Origin: Macropodus opercularis
Taxonomy: Eukaryota > Chordata > Actinopteri > Anabantiformes > Osphronemidae
Direction: 5' to 3'
NCBI GenBank assembly: GCA_030770545.1
Contig: CM061100.1
Location: forward strand, 2,239,501-2,303,500
Length of the DNA stretch: 64,000 nt
Each line of letters opens with the position of its first letter. The stretch's first letter is position 1. Position numbers and translations under genes: made by a program. The notes under the pieces were generated by a model. The model saw only the letters and a list, made by a program, of their open reading frames with translations. It was not told the origin of the DNA and did no database searches. Below are positions 39,393-50,894 of this stretch, one piece after another.

Positions 39393-42300
39393 CCTTCTTC
39401 AAGTGCAAATGTTCACACTTCAAAATGCTGGAGACACAGGCTACAGATAGCAGCAAAGTAAACAGTGTGAAATGTGTTTATTTGCATGTCTTAAGAAGTG
39501 ATGGGAATTTATTTCTGCCGCAACAGTTAGAGACAAGATTCTCTACAGACGGATATTTGTGATAAAAACAACCCAAGGGGCTTTGAAATGACATCAGTAT
39601 TCACACAACCTTCCAGTGGAATTAATTGCTCCTGCTGTACTCATGTTCTGTGAAAATATTTGTTTACTGTGCATAAATCTGCCCTTTACGTTCTGGTTCC
39701 ATACTCCAACATTAAGCTTCTGCAATACTTTAACGTTAATTCAGGCTCTTTGCCATAAGCTTGACTTTCCATGACGTCTAATAGATCACAAGTGATTTAC
39801 TGGTCTTTAAACGATGCACTGGGCGACAAAAGAAACTTCATCAATAAGACACGTTGGTGACAGAGATCTGTGACAAAAGGATTTTTTGGATGGAAATGTT
39901 AAGAGTGCTTTAGTGGTGAGAGCTTTAGTGGTTCTGGTTTTTCTGATTCAAGAACAGGACGACGGCTGGTGGAGAGGAAATGCTGCGCGAGGCGCTTTTA
40001 CCAATATGTGTAATGAGGCTGCACCTTGCTATGATTCATTATTCTTCAGTTTTGCGAACATGGAAAAGATCCTGAAAAGACGAAACCGCACGTGTTCTGC
40101 AGTTTCACTAAACAAGGAACCAATCAACCAGCGACTCTTCAAGCAGGCACCAAAATCGCTCATTATTACAAGCCTGCAAAAATAAAACTTCGAAAGAAAC
40201 AGAGGGTCACAGACGCCCGACCTGGACTCAGTGGCGTAACAATGAATTCCCCACCTACGCTCAAACGTTTAGTCAACCATGTGCTATGAAACTAAACATT
40301 TTAACATCCTTCAACTCACTGAATAATGATCATGATGAACGTGGTTAAACATTACGGAATATGTGCCATCATTTAACTTTATTGGTAAAGGTTCAAAAAC
40401 AGACATCGCTGTCAGCCTACAGTGTTCCTCAAGGCAGCCACAAACTGAATAGAACAGCTACAGAGGGCTTTTTACCACACGTGTGGAATGAACTGAGAAG
40501 CAATACGACCCCAAGGGCAGGCGGCTCTTCACCACTGAAGGGAATTGAATCAGATCTGGTCAGATCCCTGGATTTTAATGATGTGGCGAACGCTTCTGCC
40601 CGGAGACAGTGCGCTAAAACACACATGGTTCAAGGTCAGACAGCTCTATTACAGGTGCTACAGTAATGTTTACTGCTTTAATGAGGAGTGCAGCAGTCCG
40701 TCTGGATCAATGATCAATGTTTTGTCGGTCCAGGTGCACAGCGACTGTGTTTGGCCATTTTTAGGATGTGAAAAGTGGAGCCTGTCAGTTATTTATTCAG
40801 ATGTAATAGTGCAGGGACGTTTTCAACACAAAACACTTTAATCCTTTAGTAAAATGTTTTCTTAGACACAAGGATGCTAATAGTTCTATTGCAGGACTGC
40901 TGGGTTTCTGTAATAGCCTCATTTCTTTTTTTAATTAAACAAGGATATAAAAGCAAAAGCTGTTCCAAATTGTGCAAAGTCTTCATTTACAATTTTTTTC
41001 CCCGAGAACATCCATGAGCATCAAATTAGAAAAAAAACGGAGCCGAGTTGAACTTAATGCCCGACTGGTTTATAATGGCCCCACCTAAAGCCAGTAGGAG
41101 CAGGAGACACTGCAGCCGCGTTTGAATCGGCGTTAATAAGGTGAACGCGTCGGCCTGCGCCAGTTTTCCCCATAAGGTCCAAAACCCGCTGCTCCGATCC
41201 TCGTGTACGCTCGTACGCCATCGTGACTCACTCACAGTCTGAATTAAGCAGATTTCTATAATAAAATATGTTTAGCAGGGCAGAACGTTTCCAGGTTCAT
41301 TGAGAAGCCTGCGTTTGCTGGGAACGAGGCCATTTCCGTTTACAGCGAACCGTCTGTCGTTTCGACGTTGATTTATCCATGAGTATACGTATGGTTGTGT
41401 GAGCGGGAGCCTGCCAGGACAGGCAGAACCGTGGCATTGTGTTTATCCTGGCCCGTCTCTTCTTTGTCTTACTGGGCCATTACCGAGTCCACTCAGCCTG
41501 GCCCTCAGCCGCTGACACTACTCTGATAATGGCGTTTTTGGACACTCAAAGAATTAGGCTTCTCTGCTGAGCTGCAATTATACCGCTAATGCGCCTGCTT
41601 CAAACAAATTCCTCCAAGATACTCGTTTTTACCATTTTAGCTGAGCTGTGTTATGACCAGGAGACAAAGGTTATTGAGAATATAAGGTTGCACATGTTTT
41701 CCTTTCATTCCTCATGAACTGTCAACACCGGCTGGAAAAAAAACAAAGAGATTCAAAGTCAGTGGCGTGTCCTGCCACCGTAACCATGGAGATGGACTTG
41801 TAGCACATCTTTGAGGTCTTTGCTCTTGATGCATTTAATGTTTTGAATAAATAATGATGCTGTAGTCGCTGTAGCTCAAGTTTTGATTTGTCCTTGAAGA
41901 CTGAATGTTCTTACAGGTTCCCGGCACAACAAAGGAAAATCTTGCCGTTTTCAGAATTGTGTTGCTCTGTTCAACTAAACCTCCAAAGCCACGCAGAACG
42001 GCTCCGTCTCTCTCCGAATCCCTAATTACCGCGTCCCACACACACACACTACGATTTAGATGGCGTCGATTTAGATGCCATTACGAGCTGCAGCGTCGGT
42101 CCCAGCGGTGGCTCTAATGTGGTCCTTCCAACCTGCACCCGTTGTAAATGAGGAAGGAGCCTTTTGATGAATGGCTCGTTTGTTAGCAACTACATTAAAC
42201 TAACATTAGCCAAGACCGTCCACCCCCCCCAACCTAAACACACATACCCCAGCAGCTCATTTAATTTGATAATTAATCTTTCAAACATTTATCATTATCA

Positions 42301-45300
42301 TTTCTTATTAATCAGATGTGTTGGGCTGTCACCTCTCGCTCTGTAACTGTCTCTAATCCACTTTCCACCCACGTCCTTGTCTCTTCTAAAACTTTCGCTT
42401 AGCCTTATTCACACTCACTCCCATGTTTTCTTACGGTCTTCTTGCCATTTTCATTTTTATCACCTTTTCCCTCCCTTGCTGATGAGCAGAGTGCACTTAA
42501 GAGCAAATGAGTGTAACTATTTCTCAGCGAAGGTTTTTGCAATGGTTTATTACCATATGATTATTAGTGATGGACAATTGGCCTCAAAGATGTTTCATTA
42601 TGAAAGCGCTCGCTGGGATCTCATTAGCGCTCTCAGTGTAAGCGCTGCTGCTCAAGCCTGCTCTGCTCCGGGGAATTACATTTCGATCACCAGGGCTAGA
42701 GTTAACAAGGCAATATTAAATTAATGTGAAAGTGCAAAGAAACCAAATTGTAAGCTACACAGGTCAGAGGTGCTCTGCTGGTGTAAACATATAATCAGCA
42801 CCATGCTTGATCTAAGAGCTGCTGCATTAACTTCCAGTCCAGCCTGATGTACCTGCACAGGAACTGCAGCCTCTGATGCTGTAGGCATTTGTTTTTCTTT
42901 TTGTCTGACAGGAGCATCCATCAAAAAATGTAATTTCATTTCTTTTCAGCTGTTGATAAAGTTGCTGACTTGTGCCAGTCCTCCCCCTGGATCAATAGCT
43001 GTTTATACAAATAACAGTGGAAAGCACACACACCCATGGCGTCGCTGGAGGTGACTCTCCAAGGGCGGCTGCAGCGCGAGGTGCTGAGGGCAGGATGACA
43101 CGAGGCACAAGCAAGAAACGCGCGAGATTGTTACACGCACTGACTTAATAACTGAGCCCAGCTACTGTTTTTGCAGAAACCCTGTTGGATTACACATTTA
43201 GGCTGCGACATGCTTTAACACAACGTATGGTGCGGTGCCTGGGGAAATCTGGTCTCTTAAAGCTTTATTGACCTGTAATCACTTCTACAAATACACACGT
43301 TCTCTGTATGTTACTTATGTTGGAGCTACCGGTAATGGATGCTAATTACATTTGGCACAGTAACATTTAAATCTGCAACACCTCACTGGCTGTAGTTAGT
43401 GCTGCACTAACGGCACTGAACATCAGGCACAGAAGAGCTAAACACTTTCCTGCCAGGCGTCCTCTACCAGGGGAAAATACACTTTCTGCAACCCAATTTT
43501 AAGACTTTGTCTCATCTTTTGTTCTGATTGAAGTCACCTTAATTCTTGCTCTTTGCAAGGTGCTATAATTATCACCGATATGCTGCATTACCCAGAACTG
43601 TTTGAGGAGGCGAATAGAACTTAAAAACAAATGTTACTGACATGAGAGGGAAACATAAAAGGAGCAAAAAGAGAGACAGTAAAACACTGAGGTTAGACTG
43701 ACGAGAGAAGAAAATAACACAAGAAGAGCAAATAAGTCGACCTTCAGCTACGAGACACCGTACGCTTCATACTATTTGTATTGTGCGCGCCTGTTGTGCA
43801 TATCACACCAAGGAACGGGTCACGTGTGGGCTTGTCGCTACCTGAGGTCGAGGTCTCACTAACGCAGCGTTCCAGGACACTTCTAATGCGCTTTGACCGC
43901 GGCCATCGTTCACTGCAGCCGTGCGGCAGCTTCCTTCAGCTCTGGCAGCTGGACAGGATTTCAATGAACACGTTTTCTTCTTGTTGCGTCTATAAACGTT
44001 TGTGGCTTCACATAAGACATATGTAATATTATTATTCATCTCTTTCTGTAACGCTGCACGTTATTTTATTTTGACCAAGCCATTTAAAGATTCCACTTTA
44101 AGCTCCGAGAGCTTTTATTCCAGCATCATTTAGAAACAGCGACAGCAGGCTCACTCGCTCCAGTCGCACAGAGAAACTGCTCCCTAAGTCCTGTCAGTGC
44201 TGCATTTTGACGCTTTACGATTCAGCACAAAGCTTTGGCATTCCTCTAAAAACAACATCCCACACATTTCCTCGTTCAGCAGATAGAAAACAATTCCACC
44301 TGCATAAGAACTCCATGCGCCCTCTCCCACCTTTACACAACTCCCCCCCTCCTCCCCCTGCTTTCTCCTTTTCACAGTTCAAGCACATCAGCAGGCTGCT
44401 GAGACACAACCCTGGGGTTTGCGGTTCTCCACTCAATATTTCCTCATCAGAAAGAAGTGGCAGACCAACCGGAGTGAGGGGCGAGTGCGACGACGGGCAG
44501 GCAGACATTAATGACCGGCGGCTCGATGTGCTGCAGGCCACATCTCCAACTTTGTGCCCCAGACCTCACTCACCCAGGAGTTCACATAAGCATTTGAGCG
44601 CGTTTGTCCACCGCGGAGCTCCTGCATCTGTGTAACGTGATTAATTATTGGCATTGATTGAGTAGTGATTCCTTGCACATTCCCAAGGACACAATGCACG
44701 GTTGATGGATAGGAATTGGCAAGCAATGCACTTTTGAAATACTGGGGACTCTTGGCTGACTCAATAGGCTGTAACGGTAAAGCCGTCCACAGGAAACACA
44801 AAGAGGTGCTGGATGCGATGATGTCCCAAGACAGAAAACACAGAAAGAGAGAAAATTGTTACGATGAGAGACGACGAAGCCTGATAAAAAATAAAAAAAA
44901 CAACAACTGGCCTCACAAGAACAAAACACGAGACACAAGACAAGGATGCACAAGCAAACTGGAGTCAGTAAATACTAATCAGTATTAAATAAAACTCTCA
45001 TTCTAACAGTCTTCCAGCAGGAACTCGCACGCATTCATAAAACATTAAGACTTTATTTATTTAATTATTCACTAGAAAAGGAAAACTAAGCCTAAAGGAA
45101 AGTGGGGAGCAGTTTCAAGACAATAAAAGAAGCAACGGAACAGAACAGATGGGAAAAAAATGATAGTTTAAACTCAAATGACTTGTCTAGAGAATTCTTA
45201 GCTCAGCTCCTGTGCTGCCATTGAAAATGATTTGAGGTTTTTCAACATCCCTAGAAGTTCTGTGATCTTTGGTCACTGAAGATGCACGAATTAACTGGAC

Positions 45301-45555
45301 CTTGGATGTGTCGTTCAAATTTTATACTCAAAGATTTCCTGTGATGCTTTGTTTTCTAGATCAAAAGAGCAACTCGACATTTTATATTTCCGTAATCGAA
45401 ATACAAGCTTTGTTATCGTCCTTCTGACGGCTGCAGTCTTCGCGGTGATTCCTCTACTCGTTCGGACACTGGGCATTAGCTTTAATTTGCATTTCAACCA
45501 CCACTGATGGTATGAGTGACAAAACGTAATGCTCATGATAATTGTAAAGGCTGCA
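39393..45555. other. Intron 1 segment without recognised genes
   Basis: Unique-looking sequence. A stretch at 42530-42730 with repeated AGCGCT/TAAT cores is a candidate noncoding element. A C8 run lies near 42223. The 142-codon plus-strand frame at 44207-44635 is proline/serine/histidine-rich and has no recognisable domain. Confidence 0.5.
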
Positions 45556-45575
45556 GCGCGCGTGTGTGCGTGTGC

Positions 45576-45620
<45 letters not shown>

Positions 45621-45622
45621 CA
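45556..45622 (+). repeat. Compound (TG)n microsatellite with CG interruptions
   Basis: A 67-base alternating purine-pyrimidine tract: a GCGCGCGTGTGTGCGTGTGCGTGCG head, an uninterrupted (TG)n run of about 17 units, then GCGTGCAC. It is the longest such tract in the window and the source of the His-Thr and Val-Cys repeats in overlapping frames. Confidence 0.97.
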
Positions 45623-47410
45623 CTAGGTCCAGTCAGGGAGATGGCGGCCCACTTTCACTAACTGATGAGAGTGGGAAAATAGAACGCTTGATTACCCCTG
45701 ACACTGCTCGAACAGTGCTCCTGCCAATGAAGGTTATTGGGCCTCTATACACGAGTGGTCAAATATAGAAGGACACAATGATGATCCAGTTTCAGCGTCT
45801 CCGTCTGACGAGGCCGTCGATATAAATGGTCGTGCTCCCGTCTGAACGGGGTTCGGTGACCTCCATCAACGGTCCCAGCAGCCTCTTTAAAAGCTAACTC
45901 CTCATTAGCATTAGGGCCATCAACAGCGTTAATTATTAGCGTCGCTGTCAGCGTCTGCATTATTATCGTCATTTCACCGAATCCGACCAAGTTTCCATTG
46001 AATATCCATAAGCTCTCCTTTTAAAATAACACCATTTCTGCAACTCGTCTTGTTTACTGCAGAAAGCAACACGCCAGACGTACAGTGCAGGCCAGACAAA
46101 CCGCTCCCTGGAGGACGAGCACTGATGGCTTTTCTACTGTGTAATGAATAAAAACAGCGCTGCAGCCGTCCCCCCGGCCGGTAAAGCCCTCGACGAGTCC
46201 CCTCCAACTGCAGGAAGACGTGGGAGCGGACGCACACATTTCATAAGCAACAGCACCTGTCCAAGTCCGCAGCCATGACAATGCATCAACTAAATGAAAT
46301 CCGCTGTAATTGGAAACATTGGCTTTGTTCTCCGAAGCGTAAACGCAGCTGCTGAAGACAAGTCAACAAACAATATGCAAACACAAACATACAGCGCGGC
46401 CCCGCGACCTGCTGTAAACACGATCAGACAGACAAGCGCATACGCACACACAAAATGAGAAGCCAACCTCTGCCCCCGTCGTCTGAAGTAATGATGAATA
46501 GGTTGGACTGTATTTTTTGGGCCCTAAGCTCTAACTGCTGCCTGCTGTTTGATACCAAAATGTAATTACCTTTGAAGCTCCGTCTCTTTCTTTTTACTGA
46601 AGGATGTAAGAGACAGACTCAATGTGTGCTTCATGCGTTTTCATTCTCTACTGACACTCCAATTACCAAGAAACGTATAAAACCTCACATACCTGAGCTC
46701 TAAATCCTCCCTTACAGAACCGGCTTTCCTTTCTGCTGCTTTCCCTGCAAACACTTTGATATCCAACATCTCTCTTAAACTTACGATGTGACTCAAACTC
46801 CATTAATGCGTTAACACTTCGTTCCTCTTTAGCTTCGCAAAACCTGCAGATTTCCTCTGAGTCTGAGTCCGCACTGCAACTACAGTGCAGTCGCAAAGAG
46901 AACGTCTCCGGCTGGTTTAAAGCGCGTTAACGCTGCCTTTGAAAGTTGTGTTGAAATACATCGGAACAAGCGCTAAGATAAACAAGTGGTGAGTTTTCTT
47001 CTGAGTCACTCCTTCGTGCAGCAGGTAGGCTGATCCATTCGCAGAGGTTGTCACTACAATGCGAATACTTTATGCGCGTTTGAAATCCACTAACAAGGCA
47101 ACAATATTCGCATAAAACACCAAGAACATCTCATTTCGCACTCATAAAAAATGGTTAAAGAGCCATTTAAAAGCAATTTGTTGCTGCATCAGAGCCGCTG
47201 CCTTGTCGCTCGTTGAGGTCTATTCAGTTTACACAGAGCTAATGTTTATTCTACTAATTGCACTGCTTATCATTCTCCTTTTTGTTTACACACTTGCCAA
47301 AGATCTAAATCGTACCTGGATAGAAAACGGAGGCAGTGGAGCCAATCCTGTTAATATGGTGCTTTGATTTCCCTTTATGCTGCACAGACATCCTTGAAAG
47401 AGCAGCTCAA

Positions 47411-47446
47411 GTAAAAAAAAAATAATAAATAAATAAATAAAAACAA
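47411..47446 (+). repeat. (AAAT)n / poly-A simple repeat
   Basis: An A-rich run followed by AATA and several AAAT units. It may mark the A-rich end of an old retroposed element, but no body could be recognised upstream. Confidence 0.85.
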
Positions 47447-47847
47447 ATGGTTATAGGCAAAGAAGCTTCTGGGCGCACTTCGCCTCGTCTTCGGTGACAG
47501 CTGGGATTAACTCCAGCCTTTACCCTCCTACAGAACAGGCAGCGGCACTAATGCATACAGATCTAATGGTAACGCATGCAGACGTGGCCAATACTGCTCT
47601 CACAACACTCCTGTCTCCCATTTACGCGTGTAAACTTTTACTTTCTTCACAATACAATTAAATTAAAATTTTACATTTATTTAAATAAAAATAAATAAAA
47701 CAATTTATATTGACTTTAAACTCAAACTTTAAAAGACTCCAAATGCAACCGGCATCCGTTCAAGGTGTGACATACGTGGGCGACTGAATTTATTTAGAAG
47801 TCGGTTTTGTGCTGATACATATCAGAGCGAGACTCGTTGAAGGAAGA

Positions 47848-47882
47848 GTGGGTGGTCACGACGAAAGGCCGTGACCACCCAC
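47848..47882. repeat. Perfect 13-bp inverted repeat with 9-base spacer
   Basis: GTGGGTGGTCACG at 47848-47860 is the exact reverse complement of CGTGACCACCCAC at 47870-47882, separated by ACGAAAGGC. The GC-rich stem would form a stable hairpin as RNA or extruded DNA. The arms do not extend and I see no target-site duplication, so it is not obviously a transposon end. Confidence 0.9.
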
Positions 47883-49130
47883 AGGCTCCACGATGTCAAG
47901 AAAGTAGCAGAGGCACATGCAGAACATGGCAAAACACAAGAAATCACCTCTAGAGTTAAGGATGGGGAGTGTTCACACGATGCACCGGACAACTGGTTTA
48001 GCATTTAGACGCTTTTAGATCCATCAGCATTTGCAGTATCCTTTATTTCGTTTGGAAGACGATGCAACCAAGTGCTCAGTTTGAATGCAACATCCACGGA
48101 GTAGCCAGTAAAGATGAGCTGATTTGACCAAATTCATTTTTGTTGAGTGCGAGAATAATCGCTGCCAGCCCGTTTCCAAGGCGGAACCTTTCTTGTTGCA
48201 ATTAATCACTTAAATGAACTCTAAGAGATTTTTTGGAGCAGAACTAATGGTTGCACAACGAGCTGATTGAATTTTCATTTTGGTTTGATTCTTGGCATTT
48301 CCCTCAATCTGATTGACTGTAATTACAAAATATTCGAATGCCTCTTCCAGGCATCTGCTGGACACCGGGCATACCTACGTTTGAGGGGTTTGCTTGCTGC
48401 CATCCCCGTTTGATTCGAGGTTCTGAAGCAGGAAGAGCTGAATCACAGAGCAAAGAATTTTATCCTGATCATACTAGTAGGTATAATATTTAAAATCATG
48501 ATTCTGCAGTGATAATGTGCATCAGACTGTGACTACGCCACTAGGCCTCTGTCTAAAAAGTTGCTCGAGTGCCTTGTCTGCTTGCTGTCGTCTTCAACTC
48601 CAGCCAATCACAAATGCTCTCCTGTATTTTAGCTCAAACTGGTTCCACCACGAGCTAAAAACTACTCTCAGAATGCAGGATAGCCTCATTACATCTCACT
48701 CCAAGGAAGCCTGAGATTAAATTAGATCCAACTAGCTTCTAATTATTATCCAGCCAGCGAAAATTCAAACACACGGACAGTTTCGTTCTATTAGTTATTT
48801 CATTACACAGTGTTGCTTTGCAGGTTTTAACAGAATTTTCACGTAATCACACCTCACTTGTTATTGTAAGACTGCAGACAAAAACACTCACAAAACTTTA
48901 TTTGTGCAAAACAAGTCTTCATAATTAACTACAGCCTGAAACAAGGAGGGATTCATCCGCTGAATTAAACTCCTCAGTGTTTAATGCTGGCATTGAACAG
49001 CATCTTAAAACTGAAGCCTAGTGGCAGTTTGCTTAATATCTGCTGATGCACATCTTGTCTCACTCGAAGGTTTTATTCCTAAACATCATGTGACCCGAAT
49101 ACACCTGTTTATTTTATTTGGTCCTAAAAC

Positions 49131-49220
49131 TGAAGACGGTTTAGAGGCAATTGTAATGATGTTGTAATCTATATTTAAGACGCACTATATAAAAAAGAAA
49201 CATTAAATAATAAAAGCGCT
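49131..49220 (+). mobile_element. Remnant of an L2-type LINE 3' tail
   Basis: The order TTTAGAGGCAATTGTAATG, then GTTGTAATCTATATTTAAG, then CGCACTATATAAA plus an A-rich end resembles the terminal 'GAGGC-ACTGT-TTGTGAT-GGCGCTATATAAATAAA' signature of fish L2-like LINEs. It is strongly mutated and only the last tens of bases are recognisable. Assigned from memory of the repeat's layout. Confidence 0.4.
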
Positions 49221-50541
49221 TGTCTGGACCTGCGCGGTCAGGAGGGGATCTCTACTGCAGCCACCTCCAGCACTGACAGAAACACAGACGGGGTTTGACG
49301 GGATTTGCTGGCTGTGCAGCCCTTGTCAACCATTCTCTCCTCATGCTCCGGCGTACAGATGTCACATATTTGCCGTGGCTCTGGAGAACGAGGCAGTGCA
49401 CACCACCAGGCAGCTCCTACTTACAAAACAACCCGGTGCTGCAGCAGAAGCAGTGTTCTCTGACTTTCACTTTTCCTATTGTACTGCAAGTTTCCCCACA
49501 TACTAACATATGGCGCATGAAATTAGGACACGGTGAAACCCGACTTGCTGAATTAGTAAAACCAACCTTCCCATCTAGGAACCTACCTGTGAGTCGAGTG
49601 GGAATAGTGAATTTATGATCTATTCAGAGCCGACGGTGCATTTACAGAGATTTCAAGCACTTTGTCTATTGTTCGGTTTTACAGGCCTCTATGATGAGAA
49701 GCATAATTAAAATCCCATTCAGCATGTTTTAAATGCCACAGGACCACCGATAGAGCCAGAATATTAATGGACATAAATAATGGTGGGAATCCACCGATTC
49801 AGATACTGAGGTGACCAAGCAACTAAATCAATGTGCCCATTTTTTATTTTCACAGGGCTCCTGACAGAGAGCTGTGAAACGTTACTCAATCATTCTCCAT
49901 CATCTCTACGTGTTCCTGTAACAATTGCAACCAATAAACAAGACTTCAAACGGCAGAAATTAGTTGCCGCGGTGTAGGTGTTGAGCACAGAGATCTACAA
50001 AGCTGCTCTTTGCTCTGTGGTTCCCTTACATGGCAGGATGAAAACAGCACAGCTCAAATTAAGACAAAGTGCAAACCTGCCTAGAGAGCAGAGCTGAGAA
50101 CTTTGACACTTGAGTTTATAAAAAAAGAACAACTCACAAGAAGCAGGCAGAGAGAAGTGGAGGGCTGGGAGTGAAATGCCTCCAGGACAGAGCCCTTACT
50201 CATCCTTGCAACGGCAAGACGAAAAAGCACAGGCGTTGGAAAGCTGGAGAACGGAGAGATGAGCTGAAGAGGGCACCTCGTGGTCTCCCACACCCATCAG
50301 CTAGCAGTGGGAAGAGGGGCTGCGTGTGGTTGGTCCAATGAGACGTACATGCACGGGTCGGATCGATGCACGCCCTCAACGCAGATCAGAGCTCGACAAC
50401 TCCCCTCGGCATTGGCATTTCTGAGTGAGCAGCGATTTCCCACCTCCGCACAACTGAATAACATCAAAAGTGATGGAACAGCCAAAGCTTTGGTGCAAAT
50501 GGGAATGTGAGGACGGTAATTAAGACGAAGAAGAAACGCTC
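49221..50541. other. Intron 1 segment between LINE tail and Tc1-like element
   Basis: No gene recognised. The 107-codon frame at 49295-49618 has no domain signature. Purine-rich sequence at 50080-50270. Confidence 0.5.
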
Positions 50542-50894
50542 TATATTGCCAAAAGCATTGGCTCACCTGCCTCGACTGGCATATGAACTTAGTGACATCT
50601 CGTTCCTGATCCATAGGGTTCAACGGGACGTCAGCCTCCCTTTGCTGATGGAACAGCGTCAACTCTTCTGGGAAGGGCCACAAGGTGCAGGAGTGCGTTT
50701 ATGGGAACTTTTGACCATTCTTCCAGAAGCACATTTGTGAGGTCACACACTGACGTTGGACGAGAAGGCCTGGGTCTATCTCATCCCAAAGGTGAATCAG
50801 GTTGAGGTCAGGACTCAGGCAGACTCTGTCATCCATGTTTTTATGGACTGATTCCCATTATCTGGATGCGTGAGCGAATACTTGTGGCAATATA
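50542..50894 (-). mobile_element. Internally deleted Tc1/mariner-type DNA transposon with intact termini
   Basis: A 349-base element (50544-50892) is bounded by TA on both sides (50542-50543 and 50893-50894), the target duplication of Tc1/mariner elements. The terminal inverted repeats are 50544-50566 (begins TATTGCCAAAAGCATT) and 50870-50892; they match at 20 of 23 positions. The interior next to the left end encodes, on the minus strand, the C-terminal part of a Tc1-type transposase with stops and frameshifts. The sequence then jumps almost directly to the right repeat, so most of the transposase gene is missing. The element cannot move alone. The family resembles one that is abundant in teleost genomes. 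Confidence 0.9.
50620..50850 (-). pseudogene. Tc1-like transposase C-terminal remnant
   Basis: On the minus strand, 50777-50631 reads PSRPTSVCDLTNVLLEEWSK, then a PINALLHLV segment, LPRRVDAV and a stop. These are the landmarks of the end of Tc1-type transposases. In another frame just upstream, around 50780-50850, pieces equivalent to IKTWM and PDLN..HLWDE can be seen; the latter holds the region of the last catalytic acidic residue of the DDE motif. The frame changes and stops show the gene is dead, and the N-terminal DNA-binding part and first catalytic residues are deleted. Confidence 0.85.

Larger units (their letters stand above)
45623..49130. other. Intron 1 segment: AT-rich simple sequence and a hairpin, no gene
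   Basis: Holds an (AAAT)n-type run at 47411-47446, AT-rich sequence at 47640-47710 and the perfect inverted repeat at 47848-47882. The remaining sequence shows no recognised gene or mobile element. Confidence 0.55.

Noticed and set aside
44207..44635. 142-codon plus-strand open frame
   Set aside because: It contains a run of prolines from a C-rich tract, has no recognisable domain, and has competing frames on the other strand of similar length.
45315..45623. Frame with His-Thr repeats
   Set aside because: This is the translated (CA)n strand of the 45.6 kb microsatellite.
50297..50683. 128-codon minus-strand frame with a transposase-like start
   Set aside because: It begins inside the Tc1 remnant in a shifted frame and runs out past the element's left end into unrelated sequence, so it is not a gene.
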